DNA of 64,000 nucleotides from Synaphobranchus kaupii (GCA_029718625.1 CM056381.1:54306157-54370156), one strand, 5' to 3'; shown: positions 20,401 through 31,799, counted from the first letter of the stretch. Notes: generated by a model not told the origin, from the letters alone. Numbers and translations: made by a program.

Positions 20401-20900
20401 GTGTATATATATAGGGCGCTGATGAGGTCGACAATAGATTACGGCTGTTTTGTGTATGGTGCAGCAGCCAAATCACATTTAAACAAAATCGATAGAGTGA
20501 GAAACAAAGCATTGAGAATTTGCGCCAGTGCAATGAGATCAACGCCGACTAAGGCAATCCAGGTAGAATTAGGAAATTCTACCAAGAGTGTAATTCAGGA
20601 TTGTTGGGAATACAGCAGATTCCAAGGTAATGGATTTGGTTGAGTAACAAAGGCTAAATCAGAGTATAGACTATAGACTGGAAAATATTTGTTTTAACTC
20701 CCCTACCCCTCTTAGTAATGTCCCCCCCTGGCTATTTCCGAGACCTGAAATAGACATAAACATAATGGAAAGAGAATGGGAAGAGAGTGGGGAAGGACAT
20801 CTGGCAAGCCATTATGTAAGAAGCAAATATTATAGTTACTTAGATATGTATACAGACGGGTCCAAAGATGAAAAGGATAAAGTAGGCATTGGAATATATA
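20401..20900 (+). pseudogene. LINE ORF2 connection and start of RNase H
   Basis: It reads YRALMRSTIDYGCFVYG..KIDRVRNKALRICAS, the conserved block after RT. Near 20855-20900 comes MYTDGSKDEKDKVGIGIY, holding the first RNase H Asp. It is cut by the Tc1 element at about 20900. Confidence 0.82.
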
Positions 20901-22644
20901 AACTCCTCAAAAAAAGTTTGGAAACGTTATTTCGGTCGATTATTCCTCCCCTTTAATAATACCAATTGGTATTGTATTTTCTATCGTTGGAAAGCCTGAT
21001 TAGTCACCTTTACAACGAGGTACAATTTGTAAGGATCATGCATTCATGGAATAAGCAACACAGCTAACCGTGTGGGTAGCGGCCCAAAAAAATGTGCCAA
21101 AATCCCCTGCAATATTCTTCTGTTGGTATTCACTCTTGTTTTGAGCTTCAAGTGCTGGCAGGTGTATGCCAGTCACAGGTGTGTCACAGGTGTGTGACTG
21201 GCACCTGATTGGCACCTAATTGACAGCACTTGTGTGCATGGGTCCTGCAACTTTGTTGAGTTTGTGTGTGCTCCAAGCATAAACATGCCACGTTTGTCCC
21301 TTCAGGATAAGGCCCGTGCAATAGGGCAAGTGGAAGCTGGTGTTCCGGTACGCAGAGTGGCAGCATTATTTGGTGTCAGCCCTGGTACCATTTCCAAACT
21401 TAGGACCAAGTTCCGTGAGACTGGTGAAGTCAAAGACAGACCACGAAGTGGCCGTCCCAGGAAGACAACACCCCAAGAAGACCGGTTCCTCGCCCTTTCT
21501 TCACTGAGGAACCGTAGGCTTTCTTCCAGAGATTTACAGGCAAGATTTGCACAACGGTACCACAGACAGATCTCTGATCAGACGGTGAGGAACAGACTGC
21601 ACATGGCCGGTCTTCATGCTTATAAGGCTGCCAGGAATGACTGCCCTTCACCGTCAGGCCCGTTTGCGCTGGTGTCGACAGCACCGACAGTAGAACCTAA
21701 GAATGTGGGGCAACGTCATGTTCAGTGATGAATCAAGGTTCTGTCTGCGGAAGCTGGATGGCAGGATCAAAGTATGGAGACGGCGTGGAGAACGCTATGC
21801 AGATTGCTGCACAGATCGCGTGACACCTTTCAATGGGGGCAGTGTCATGGTGTGGGGCAGTATCTCTCTCACAGGCAAAACAGAACTTGTCATCATTGAA
21901 GGCAATCTCAATGCAGTGAGATATCGGAATGAGATTCTGGAGCCAGTGGCGATCCCATATCTCCAGAATCTGGGACCTAACTCCATCCTCCAGGATGACA
22001 ACGCTCGCCCCCACAGAGCCAGGATCAGCACAGAGTACCTCCAGAATTTGGGAGTGGAGAGGATGGAATGGCCTGCCGTGAGTCCAGACCTCAACCCAAT
22101 TGAACACCTGTGGGATCAGCTTGGGCGTGCTGTACGTGCCAGAGTGACCAACGCAACCATGTTGGCTGACTTGCGGCAAATCCTGGTTGAGGAATGGGAT
22201 GCCATCCCACAGCAATGTGTGACCAGGCTGGTGACCAGCATGAGGAGGAGGTGCCAAGCTGTTGTGACTGCGTATGGATCTTCCACACGCTACTGAGGTC
22301 CCTGACAGTGTAAAATGAATAAAGTGTAAAAATGGCCAATATGTGTTGTTTTTTCCTTATTACTGTGGGAGAGTGCAATCATCCAATCCACCAAGCAACT
22401 CAAAACGAGAGTGAATACCAACAGAAGAATATTGCAGGGGATTTTGGCACATTTCTTTGGGCCGCTACCCACACGGTTAGCTGTGTTGCTCATTCCACGA
22501 ATGCATGATCCTTACAAGTTGTACCCCGTTGTAAAGGTGACTAATCAGGCTTTAAAGCGATATAAAATACAATACCAATTGGTATTATTAAAGGGGAGGA
22601 ATAATCGACCGAAATAACGTTTCCGAACTTTTTTTGAGGAGTTT
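20901..22644 (+). mobile_element. Tc1-like element with long inverted repeats
   Basis: Inverted repeats of roughly 240 bp start aactcctcaaaaaaag and end in the reverse complement. Both ends lie in TATATA, so the TA duplication is present but its exact register is ambiguous. It is inserted in the RNase H region of the LINE. It contains one transposase gene with a frameshift and a stop. Confidence 0.9.
21285..22296 (+). pseudogene. Tc1/mariner transposase, frameshifted
   Basis: Starts MPRLSLQDKARAIGQVEAG. The paired-like bipartite HTH domain extends to about codon 115, with a GRPRKT hook between the subdomains. A shift at about 21636 and an in-frame TAG just before 21700 break the frame. The catalytic half is otherwise readable: FSDESRF (D1), QDDNARPH (D2), [11 protein letters not shown] (E), with 34 residues between the second D and E, i.e. 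DD34E. It ends AYGSSTRY. Length is normal for Tc1 transposases (about 340 codons). In intact elements it cuts and pastes at TA. Confidence 0.9.
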
Positions 22645-22647
22645 ATA

Positions 22648-23672
22648 TACCCTCAATGAATGTTAGTATAGGGAAAAGAATACCAGATCAGATGTCAGTT
22701 TATACAGCAGAATGATGGCAGTCATCATAGGCCTACAGTGGGTGGAGGAAGTGAGACCAGACAGAGTGGTATGCTGTGTTGATTCGGTAGCAGTCCTCCT
22801 CAGTATACATTACATTACATTACATTATAGGCATTTTAGCAGACGCTCTTATCCAGAGCGACTTACACACAACTTCTTATTACATTTATCCATTTATACA
22901 GCTGGATATATACTGAAGCGATTCAGGTTAAGTGCCTTGCTCAAGGGCACAACGGCAGTGGCCTACCTGGGAATCGAACCTGCAACCTTTCGGTTACAAG
23001 TCCAGTTCCTTAACCATTATACTACACTGCCGCCTACAAACTATGAAATCCACTAGGGAAGATTTAATGCTGGAAATCCAGCAAAGTTTATTCAGATTAC
23101 ATAGGCTTGGGGTGGAAGTGCGATTCTGTTGGGTACCTGCTCATGTAGGCATAAAAGGGAATTAAGGAGCAGATAAAATAGCCAAAAAAGCAACCAGGAT
23201 GAGAGATGTCATAGATATACCTTTTGGTAAAGGAGAAGTTAAGGCGATGCTCAAGAAAGAAATAATGAAGAAATGGCAGGACAGATGGGACAGGGATAAC
23301 AGCGGAAGGAAATATTATAGCATGCAGAAAACCATCAATGCGCAGGGTGTGTTTAGAGGAAGCAGAAGGGAGGAGACAGTTTTAACTAGACTAAGGTTTG
23401 ACCACACAGGATTAAATAAAACATTGTGTTTGCTAGGGAAAAGTATATCAGATGAATGCTCGGAATGTAAAAGTACAGAGATTGCGGAACATATACTCAT
23501 GCATTGTCGAAAGTATAGGGAAGAGAGGATAAGATTAGCGCAAATGATAGGTAGGGCAGGAAGAGAATGGAACCTTGTGGGTATTCTGGGAACAACAGGA
23601 GGTGGGGTACAGGACACACAGAAAGCGGTTGTGGAATATTTGAAGGAGATAGGATTATATCATAGAATTTAG
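22648..23672 (+). pseudogene. LINE RNase H and C-terminal Cys/His region
   Basis: It resumes as VYTAEMMAVIIGLQWVEE (catalytic Glu) and VVCCVDSVAVLLSI (catalytic Asp), is interrupted by a SINE (22806-23034), then FCWVPAHVGIKGN, a TAA where Glu is expected, and ADKIAKKA (last Asp). The remainder is open to 23672 with CSECKSTEIAEHILMHC, the Cys/His motif seen at the ends of I- and R1-type ORF2 proteins. Apart from the stop and the SINE it is well preserved. Confidence 0.85.
22806..23034 (-). mobile_element. tRNA-derived SINE
   Basis: The reverse complement starts GGCGGCAGTGTAGTATAATG with A-box-like tataatggttaa and B-box GGTTCGATTCCC. The tail reads ctctggataagagcgtctgc followed by (TGTAA)n-like units. 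A second copy is at 45200-45400 and a tail-only relic at about 48130-48172. The target duplication is too short to define. Confidence 0.85.
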
Positions 23673-23812
23673 TGAGTGATTTAGTGATTTAGATTTAAGT
23701 AGTCCTGAGCAATATATCATACTACATACTCCGGTACAGTAGGTGGCGGTATGCACCTTATAAGTAAAGGTTACAACCCGCCATAAAACCAAAGAAGAAG
23801 AAGAAGAAGAAA
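23673..23812 (+). other. LINE 3' end with (GAA)n tail
   Basis: After the ORF2 stop (23670-23672) the sequence holds complementary blocks ggtggcggt / acccgcc and ends in aagaagaagaagaagaa, the usual short-repeat tail of this LINE group. Confidence 0.7.
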
Positions 23813-24440
23813 CTCGGGCCACATTCAATCTGAAAACGGTGTGCACTGTTTTGCTACGGTTTCCGGGTTGAACGACATGTTTCCTCGAAACCGTGTGCAA
23901 CGGGCTTTGAGGTAGTTTTCTCTCGTTTGGTGGGTGTGTCAGAGGTGTTACCCAATCAGCAGCGACGTGTAGGCCTAAACCCCGCCGTATTAAAAAGGCA
24001 GTGTGCACAATGGATCCAACTAAAGTCCTTTACAAATGCGTCTACTGCAGCTTGGTGTATGCAACAATTGAAGACATTAGAAGACATCTTTTGCTATTGT
24101 ATGTACCATTGTGGAGTGACACTTTCATAAACTTTTCTACTCCACTCCTCTAAGTATATACCGTAATGGTAAATATTACAATATCATATCACAACAGTGA
24201 TCAGCAATAATGATTGGCCTAATATTCATAATAAAATAATTAGCTCATATAGATCGTAACACAGTCTCGAAGTCTTCGAAACGAAAGCAAAGAATGGCCT
24301 TTTCAGCTGCCATAGTTGCAACGCTTGCATAACACAACAGGGTGTTCAACGCACCACCGTTTCCGTTTAAATAAACGTTTTGCTACGCAGCCCAGGTAAG
24401 ACCTCCCAAACTTTCAAGCGGAAGTTTACAAACGTATTGC
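23813..24440 (+). other. Probable DNA-transposon fragment with zinc-finger start
   Basis: It begins gggccacattcaatctga and has internal near-repeats of ttgctacg and gtgtgcac. An ATG at 24010 opens a short frame, MDPTKVLYKCVYC..., containing CVYC and a trailing H, like the first exon of a C2H2-bearing transposon protein. It runs only about 37 codons before a stop. The ends and target duplication are not established. Confidence 0.35.
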
Positions 24441-25260
24441 TGTACGGCGACTGTAAATAGTTCTATAAATCATTAAATGGTAAATATATCTCAAGACTGC
24501 AAAGTGTGTCAAAATGTTGATATGGACCGTTGTATATGATCGTAAATAACCTTTTAACAGGGCTTAACATGCTAAATGCCGAACTTCTCTTTTAAGTGGG
24601 ATTGAAAACTACAATAAAAACAAGTTGAATAGGCTACTTGTTTATTGACAAGAAAGCATCTGAATCTGATTGGCTTGCTATTAAATCTTTGCTACCTCTG
24701 TTGATTCTTCCTCTTCGTCTTCTCTCTGTCTTTTCGTAGTAAAGTATTTTTTACAAAGTAGATCCTGTTGTATGAGGTAGAAGCCGAACGAGCCGGGCAA
24801 CCCCAGACAGAGATTGTTAAAAAACACAAAAAAACAGCCTGCACTGAAAGGAAACTATATCTCGGTGAGGGAAACGGGGGAACTCAGGAAGTTGCGTTTC
24901 GTTACATCGTGCTGATATCTCACTTGAATAACATCAGTATTATCTTACTGATATTATATTATTTTGTTTTTATTTTCAGGTTAGCTCACGAGATAACATT
25001 AGTTGTTAAATAAATAAATAATAACCTTGTTATGTTATGTAACACAGTCGAGAGCTTGGCTAGCATAATGCGGAAACAAATGTATCCATTATAGTGTACC
25101 ACAGAGGGTTTAACTTTCGCAAACAACTTTCACAAACAACTCGTGACGTGAGGAGATGCAGCCTCTGTGTGTGCGGCGGGTTTTTTGTGTAAGCAGGGGG
25201 GAGGCGCATCGACCAGAGTGAAGAGTGGATCTTTTTGAAGCGACGTGGCTACGCTGCGCA
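24441..25260. other. No feature recognised
   Basis: AT-rich sequence without a supported ORF, splice structure or repeat that I can name. Confidence 0.4.
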
Positions 25261-25379
25261 CATAACCCTACAATTACAAATTTTGATTTTTTATTCTTTT
25301 TTTAAATCAATTTGAAACTGTGGCGGTTGAAATTAAACTGGCGCGCCGCCACATTTTAATACATTAATGGGAAACACTG
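25261..25379 (-). repeat. Terminus of a hAT-like repeat
   Basis: It ends ...attaatgggaaacactg, whose reverse complement begins CAGTGTTTCCC, a common hAT-type start, next to a GC-rich inverted patch (gtggcgg..ccgccac). The other end was not found. Confidence 0.4.
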
Positions 25380-25384
25380 TATAT

Positions 25385-25960
25385 AGTATCAGATCAAAAA
25401 CGTCTATGATGTAAAAAAAAAAAAAAAAAAAAAAAAGCCAAGTTACTCACGCATAGCCTAGAGATCGCTGTTTTAATTCCAACTTGCAAAAACTAGGCCT
25501 GCCTTTAAAAGTCTTGATATCAAAATGTGGCCAAGTTACAACTAACAATATTGCCTATCGTAGCTCACACTAAATTAACTAGCTCTATTCCAAAGCAATG
25601 CTATCCAAACTTTCCTAAATGATTTAATGCAACTTGGCCCTGTGTTTCTTCATCTTTGCATGTGGAGAGATTGTGCCTCATGGAACAACATATGATTTCA
25701 ATGAATGTTTTTAACAGTTGATCTATAATTACACTCCAGAAAGGATATGGTTGTACTTTGTTGGCAAGTTTACTTTAGAAAATGTACAGGTTTTAAAATG
25801 TTAACTGCTGCTACAGATTTCTTTACAATTCATAAACAGACATTTATATCAAGAAACATTGTGTACAATAGAGAATGGGGTGATGAATAAATAAATGCAG
25901 ATAAAAATGAGTAATATTTTTACCTAGAAAATAGCGTACATATATATTTAAACACTCAAT
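25385..25960 (+). repeat. Partial foldback unit of the composite repeat
   Basis: It starts cagatcaaaaacgtctatga with a poly-A expansion and follows 15185-15720 closely, then departs at about 25945. Bases 25960-26830 hold nothing recognisable apart from a (TA)n run at 26815-26831. Confidence 0.8.
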
Positions 25961-26834
25961 TTGGCTGCGCAGGTAAGGCTAGCCTAATTTAACAGCTTTT
26001 CAAAAAAAGTATACTCGACTGGCATACTCAAATAGTAGTGTGTGCTGATTCGGACTATTCGGACACAGCCGTAGTTGTGTTTGTAGAAAAATATGGGTTC
26101 ATACAATTTTTCCCTAGGTTTTAACCAAATGCTCATCAAGTGGATTTCTCCACTTTATTAAACGAACTCTGATTCCGATTACAGATCTCACCATTTTGTA
26201 AAGTCCAAACCACATATCCTGTGCTGAATTCAGCGTTCTATTCAGCCTACCTAGCATGCAGCTATCTAAAGCAATAATTAAACATAGGCTATCGTTTGGC
26301 TAATAGTAACTTAGTTTAACGTTGTTGACTCGCATAAATTTGAGATTATAACCTAATCATGTGTAGCGGATAGTTTATTTGCTGTAGCTATGTCATAATT
26401 GATTGCATTTTGCTAACGTAGTCTACTGGCACCTGTCACCTTGGCATTTTCATGCAGAGTGAAAGGTTTGTTTTTCCTACAGTAGCCTAGCTGGCTTATG
26501 CTTTTGTCATGTTTTGTTAGGAAGTTGTCCGTGCTAACGTTAAGACATAAATCAGAATTTGTTGAATAATGTTGAATTGAGTGATTAGTATGCTAGATGA
26601 TCATTTAGCTAAAACATAGGCAAAAATTTAAACAGCGCTAAAAATATGTTTTAACAATTCAATTGTAGCTTATTTTGTAACTTAGACAACATAACGTGTT
26701 AAAGACAAAAAGAAAAGTGAAGAAACATACCGGCTCTGATCCAATCAAATGCCTCAAAAGTCAATCAACTGACCTGAATCCAATTGTACATGTGTTTTAC
26801 TTGACTGAAGGCACTATATATATATATATATTCT

Positions 26835-26984
26835 GTACTCTAGCACTTTGAGTTTGAAAGGATACAATGACAATGAGGTTGAAGCGCAGACTGTCAGCTT
26901 TAATTTAAGGGTATTTTCATCCATATCGGATGAACCATTTAGAAATTATAGAACCTTTTTACATAGTCCCCCCCCATTTTCAGG
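26835..26984. mobile_element. Terminal fragment of another Tc1-like element
   Basis: The segment from actctagcactttgag to tagtccccccccattttc resembles the subterminal part of a Tc1/mariner family common in fish. Its start and its other end are missing. Confidence 0.4.
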
Positions 26985-27113
26985 CATAAAAAAATAATAA
27001 TTTGAATATCATGGAAAAGTTTTTTTTCCATAATTCCATTCAAAAAGTGAAACTTTCATAGATTATAGATTCATTACACACAAAGTGAAATATTTCTAGC
27101 CTTTGTTTCTTTT

Positions 27114-27692
27114 AGCCAGCAGCCATACCACTATGCTATCTGCGCCTGCTGAATGGCTGAAGCTAAGCAGGTTGTGGGCTTGGTTAGTACTTGGATGGGA
27201 GACCTCTGGGGAAAACCAAGTTGCTGTTGGAAGTGGTGTTGGTGGGCCAGTAGGGGGCAGTCTTCCCTCTGGTCAAATAAACCCCAATGCCCCAGTGCAG
27301 TGATGGGGACACTGCGCTGTAGGAGATGCCGTCTTTCGGATGAGATGTAAACCGAGGTCCTGACTCACTGTGGTCATTAAAGATCCCATGACACTTATCG
27401 TAAAGAGTAGGGGTTTCCCCGGTGTCCTGGCTAAACTCCCAACCCAGGCTCATTCAATCTGCCACTTAATCATCCCCCAGTTTAATTGGCTAAAAAAAAT
27501 GATTCTCTCCCTCTCCACCTCAGCTGATGTGTGGTGAGCATACTGGCGGAAAATGGCTGCTGTTGCATCACCCAAGTGGGTGCTACACATTGGTGGTGGT
27601 AGAGGCGAGTTTCCCCCTCATTGTAAAGCGCTTTGAGTATTGAGAAAGGCGCTATATAAATGCCATGCATTATTATTATTATTTATTATTAT
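27114..27692 (+). mobile_element. 5S rRNA-derived SINE (SINE3-like)
   Basis: The head contains the 5S internal promoter: A-box agctaagcagg at 27161-27171 and C-box tggatgggagacc at about 27192-27204. The body ends with cgctttgagtat..gaaaggcgctatataaatg and an (ATT)n tail, as in fish SINE3-class elements. It interrupts a Tc1 arm whose intact version is at 54556-54600. Confidence 0.88.
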
Positions 27693-27814
27693 TCATAATT
27701 TTGGCTTACAGCTCCAGAAAACCCCCAAAACAGTATTTCAAGAAATTAGAATAGTGTGTCAAAAATCAGCATTTACTTCAGTTATTTCAGAGAATGAATG
27801 TTTTAGACTGAGTG

Positions 27815-28120
27815 TCACACTCTGTACGTGGTGGTTTTTGAAGCACTGACTCCAGCCTCAGTCCACTCCCTCTGCATCTCCGCCAAATTTTGGAATCGTC
27901 TTTGCTTGACAATCCGCTGAAGCCTACGGTCATCTCTTTTGCTTGTGCACCTTCTCCTGCCACATTTTCCCCTTCCACTAAACTTTCTATTGATATGCTT
28001 GGACACTGCACACTGTGAACAGCCAGCCTCCTTAGCGATGACCTTTTGAGGCTTACCCATCTTCTGGAGGGTGGCAATGATGGTCTTCTGGCCAATTGTC
28101 AAGTCTGCAGTCTTCCCCAT
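27815..28120 (-). CDS. N-terminal DNA-binding domain of a Tc1 transposase
   Basis: A 101-codon ORF starting MGKTADLTIGQKTIIATLQK. It carries the first HTH of the paired-like domain (KVIAKEAGCSQCAVSKHINR), a GRRRCTSKRDDR hook, and the second HTH beginning, then runs into the inverted repeat and stops. The DDE catalytic domain is absent. The sister copy at 54699-55004 has the same truncated ORF with few changes, so the truncation predates amplification. It could bind element ends without cutting, but that is inference. Confidence 0.8.
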   Translation of the reverse strand: MGKTADLTIGQKTIIATLQKMGKPQKVIAKEAGCSQCAVSKHINRKFSGRGKCGRRRCTSKRDDRRLQRIVKQRRFQNLAEMQREWTEAGVSASKTTTYRV

Positions 28121-28699
28121 ACTGAACCAAACTGAGATAAACTTTGCAGGTGTTTTGAGTAAATTAGATGATAGTGTGACACTCAGTCTAAAACATTCAT
28201 TCTCTGAAATAACTGAAGTAAATGCTGATTTTCGACACACTATTCTAATTTCTTGAAATACTGTTTTGGGGGTTTTCTGGAGCTGTAAGCCAAAATTATG
28301 AAAAATGAAACAAATAAAGGCTAGAAATATTTCACTTTGTGTGTAATGAATCTATAATCTATGAAAGTTTCACTTTTTGAATGGAATTATGGAAGAAAAA
28401 AAAAAACTTTTCCATGATATTCTAATTTTTTGGAAAGGATCTGTAGTATAGTAAAATATTAATATTGGTGGTTCTTTTTTAAATAGAATTTCTGTATGTT
28501 TTGCAGTGTGTATGTGTCTGCTGAGAGTTGGTGTATGTTGTGTGTGTATGTGTGTGCGTGTCTGTGGTTATTTGTGTATGAAAGGAAGTTGTCTATTTTG
28601 CTGGTTATTGGTTTAAATGTGTAATTGAAATATTAAGGGCCTCTTTTGAAATATATCAAGAGCTTAATTAAATATACTCTCTATTTGTATATGTTCTCC

Positions 28700-28711
28700 A
28701 GGGTACGATCA
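28700..28711 (+). promoter_or_regulatory. Probable splice acceptor before the RNase start codon
   Basis: ttgtatatgttctccag ends at 28701, nine bases before the ATG at 28711. Vertebrate RNase A-family genes commonly have a 5' UTR exon followed by an intron-free coding exon, which fits. Confidence 0.6.
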
Positions 28712-29142
28712 TGAAGGCCATTTTCTCTCTGCTCTTCCTGGTCCTTGCCATCACTTGCACAGTGATTGTACAGGGCACTCCATATCAAAAATTCAAGGAT
28801 CAGCATTACCAATACAGCATGGCAAAGAGAGATTGTGATACAAGTATGGATCACGTCAACAACCGTTATTTTCCCAACCAATGCAAACCTGTCAACAGTT
28901 TCATCACTGGAACCGACATAGATGGCATCAAAGCGGTCTGTGCCAGGGCGGGGGTACCCTACCCCAAGGACGGCAGAGTTCTTCGCAAATCGACGCAAAG
29001 GTTTCGTGTGATGACCTGCCGACGCAATGGGGATTCAGAACAGCCCCCTTGTGGATACAGAGCATACGAGAACTTTGGATTCATTGTCATTGACTGCAAC
29101 TGGCAGAAATTACCTGTGCACTATGAAACGATCATATATTAG
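28711..29142 (+). CDS. Secreted RNase A-superfamily ribonuclease (fish type)
   Basis: The 143-residue protein has a signal peptide at about 1-22 (MKAIFSLLFLVLAITC...), then a mature chain of normal family length. The catalytic triad is in place: His32 (KFKDQH), Lys59 in CKPVNSF (58-64), and His137 in LPVHYE. Six cysteines in the mature chain (42, 58, 77, 103, 114, 129) predict three disulfides, as in fish RNases and angiogenins rather than the four of pancreatic RNase. The enzyme would cleave RNA 3' of pyrimidines after secretion. Fish members have angiogenic or bactericidal activity. AATAAA occurs at 29284 and 29299. The reading frame is intact. It lies antisense inside the 44-kb hint3 intron, the only intact host gene there. 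Confidence 0.93.
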   Translation: MKAIFSLLFLVLAITCTVIVQGTPYQKFKDQHYQYSMAKRDCDTSMDHVNNRYFPNQCKPVNSFITGTDIDGIKAVCARAGVPYPKDGRVLRKSTQRFRVMTCRRNGDSEQPPCGYRAYENFGFIVIDCNWQKLPVHYETIIY

Positions 29143-29283
29143 TCACAATCTAATCTGACATCTGTTGTTAAAACGCTAAGCGTTATGCTAAAATTAATGC
29201 ACTGATCTAGCTAGCTGGAGCTTATAAACAGTTGACACAATATGCTTCCTAACGTAACCTGCTCATATTTTGCACGTAACAAT

Positions 29284-29304
29284 AATAAAAATCACTGCAA
29301 TAAA
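29284..29304 (+). terminator. Polyadenylation signals of the RNase gene
   Basis: AATAAA at 29284-29289 and AATAAA at 29299-29304, about 140-160 bp after the stop. Bases 29305-29740 hold no further recognised feature. Confidence 0.65.
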
Positions 29305-29746
29305 GGCTTTCACTGCAACCTGCTTTTTATCATGTTTTATTTAAGTTTATACAGACAGTTTGTTGCTTTATTAATACCACTTATGTCAATGTGTACAGTT
29401 GAACTCAAGTTTCTAACGCATATCCCCAAATCCAATAACTTAATTCATTTACCATTACCCACAATTAGCAAGTTACTCACGACTCCAGGGGTAACAATGC
29501 AAGGTGGTTTATTTTCCAAAAATAGTTTTCATCCAGTATGCAAACAGTTCTTTCTGTTGTAGTTAAGGTACATTAAGTTCATTAAGTACATCTGTGTTAA
29601 GGTCAAAAAGCCGCCTTCTTCGAAAACCATTTTCTATGTGCTCAGTATAGAACGCTAAAGCTATCTGCACATTTCTCTACTAGAGGGCGCACATGTGCAG
29701 TATCCCACATATTCACTTATGCCTGGTTATCAATAAATGAAATATA

Positions 29747-31275
29747 CACTACTCACAAAAAGTTAGGGATATTTGGCTTTCGGGTGAAATTTATGGAAAA
29801 TGTAAGTTCACGCTACAGTGATATTATACGTATCATGAAAGTAGGGCATTTAAGTAGAAGCATGCAATGGTGATTTCCTCATCTCAAACAATTTATTGAA
29901 ACAAAAGCCAACAACAGTGGTGGGTATACCACAACAAAAATGTCAATGTCTCAATAACTTGTCATGTGCCCTTGAGCATCAATTACAGCTTGACAACGAC
30001 GTCTCATGCTGTTCACAAGTCGACTTATTGTCTGCTGAGGCATGGCATCCCACTCTTCTTGAAGGGCGGCCCTCAGGTCATTGAGGTTCTGGGGTACAGA
30101 GTTACGAGCCTCTACACGGTGAGTCAGCTGATCCCATAGGTTTTCTATGGGATTCAGGTCTGGAGAAAGTGCAGGGCACTCCATTTGAGGTACCCCAGTC
30201 TCCAGCAGCCTTTCCCTAATGATGCGACCTCGATGAGCTGGAGCATTGTCGTCCATGAAGATGAAATTAGGCCTGTGTTGTTCATGCAGGGGCACAATGA
30301 CTGGATTAATGATGTTATTCAGGTAGTATGGGCTTGTCACTGTACCATTCACAAAGTGTAGGGCAGTTCTGTATTGACTAGACACACCTGCCCACACTGT
30401 AACACCGCCACCACCAAAGGGTCGTCTGGTGACAACAGTGGCTGATGCATAGCGCTCTCCTTGACGTCTCCAACATCGTTGGCGGCCATCATTTCTGCTC
30501 AACGTGAATCGACTCATCAGAGAACAGCACTGAGGCCCACTGGTCCCTCGTCCAACGTAAATGCTCCCTGGCCCATGCAAGACGATGACGCCTGTGCCTG
30601 GTGGTGTGGTCAGGTACCCTTGCAGGTCATCTAGCACGCAGACCACGCTGATGTAAACGGTTTCGAATGGTCTGACGTGACACTTGGGTGCCTCTCACCT
30701 CGCTTAAATGTGCCTGGAGTTGAGTGGCATTCATCATCCGGTTCCGCAGGGCACTGTTCACAATGAAGCGGTCATCAGTGTGGGATGTGGCCAAAGGACG
30801 TCCACTTCTATGCCTTTCTGTGACTCTTCCAGTCTCTCTGTATCTCTGTTGCAACCTGCTGATGACACTCTGTGACACTCTAAGCTCAGTGGCCACTTCC
30901 CTCTGAGAACATCCTGTTTGAAGCCTCGCAATGGCGAGGTACTGTTGATCAATTGTTAGGTGTCGTCTTGGTCTCATGATGTCAAAATGTGAACAGCATG
31001 ATGAAGAGGACTGTTTAAATACCAATTCTAATTGAACCAGGAAATTTATTGGTCGATTCATGGATCAAACACCTGTTGTGAATTTTGCCGTTCAGCTCCT
31101 TGTTAGAGAACAGCAAGTTGTGCAAAAAGTACTGAAACATTGAATAGTTGGACATGTGCATTCAAAAGTTTAGAGAAGGTCAAATTAATTTCACCTGTAA
31201 AGGTTATAGTGCATTTTAGGTTCATCCTGAAATTTCACCCGAAAGCCGAATATCCCTAACTTTTTGTGAGTAGTG
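29747..31275 (-). mobile_element. Near-complete Tc1-like element (1.53 kb)
   Basis: Inverted ends cactactcacaaaaagttag and the complementary gtgagtagtg (31266-31275) are bounded by TA on both sides (29745-29746, 31276-31277). It contains one minus-strand transposase gene of normal length but with frameshifts. Confidence 0.93.
29951..30977 (-). pseudogene. Tc1 transposase, frameshifted
   Basis: Starts MRPRRHLTIDQQYLAIARLQ at 30977. The paired-like domain (REVATELRVSQSVISRLQQR) and the second HTH ([15 protein letters not shown]) are intact to about 30640. A shift follows, and another lies beside the first catalytic Asp (SDES near 30520). The remainder reads FMDDNAPAH and [11 protein letters not shown] with 34 residues between D and E (DD34E), and ends QGHMTSY. 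At least two shifts, so inactive. Confidence 0.9.
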
Positions 31276-31799
31276 TATATATACATACTATAAGAATGCA
31301 CAAATAACATTAGTAATTATCATTTATCATAGACAGAATTATTACCTTAACAAAGGAACAAAATCAGTAGCCTATTAATCAAGAAAACAAAGTATGAATT
31401 CGATTCATTTGGCTCTTAGTGACATTCAGCCATTACAGCAAACACTTTTAATAATGTGTACACTTCGAATTATGCCAAGTGCATTTATTTGAAAAATCTA
31501 AATATGTGAAAATGTCCTACAGTTCAGTGCTATTCACATTATTTCCTGACATGTTTGTAAGTATATAGAAAAATTATGAAGGAAATACTTGTCATAGTGG
31601 AACTCTTGCTCATAAGATCACTAGAGTACATCTCCACAAGTCATTGTTAAATGTCTTTCAGGAATCAACGGTCACTTTTAGGTCTACTAATAGGCAAAAT
31701 GGAATGGAAAGTTGTGGAACAGACAGAATATGTTGTAATTTCATAGTTGTTGAGATTAGAAATGAATAGTTACATAGTATAGTTATAGAATAGTTACCC

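Larger units (their letters stand above)
4880..23812 (+). mobile_element. I/Nimb-type LINE, degenerate, split by nested insertions
   Basis: Read around its insertions this is one plus-strand non-LTR retrotransposon. It has an ORF1 with CCHC knuckles (5164-6709), AP-like endonuclease (6717-7172, 14657-15184), RT (19452-20240), RNase H (20401-20900, 22648-23200), a C-terminal Cys/His region, and a 3' end with a (GAA)n tail at about 23792-23812. APE plus RNase H plus a gag-like ORF1 is the I-superfamily layout. The insertions are unknown DNA (5946-6243), a Harbinger-like element (7173-14656), a composite repeat (15185-19451), a Tc1 (20901-22644) and a SINE (22806-23034). It carries frameshifts, stops and an RT deletion, so it is dead. 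The exact 5' end is not resolved. Confidence 0.88.
26986..28443 (-). mobile_element. Internally deleted Tc1-like element, copy 1
   Basis: Long inverted repeats (about 300 bp; the right end reads ttggaaaggatctg before TA at 28444) surround a short gene for only the N-terminal transposase domain. The left tip has lost its first bases. A 5S-derived SINE (27114-27692) is inserted in the left arm. The sister copy is at 54437-55766. Confidence 0.85.

Noticed and set aside
27153..27350. Real 5S rRNA gene
   Set aside because: Only the promoter half resembles 5S. The body and (ATT)n tail are those of a SINE.
28501..28580. tgtgtgtatgtgtgtgcg stretch as a regulatory element of the RNase gene
   Set aside because: A simple TG-rich tract with no specific evidence of regulatory function.
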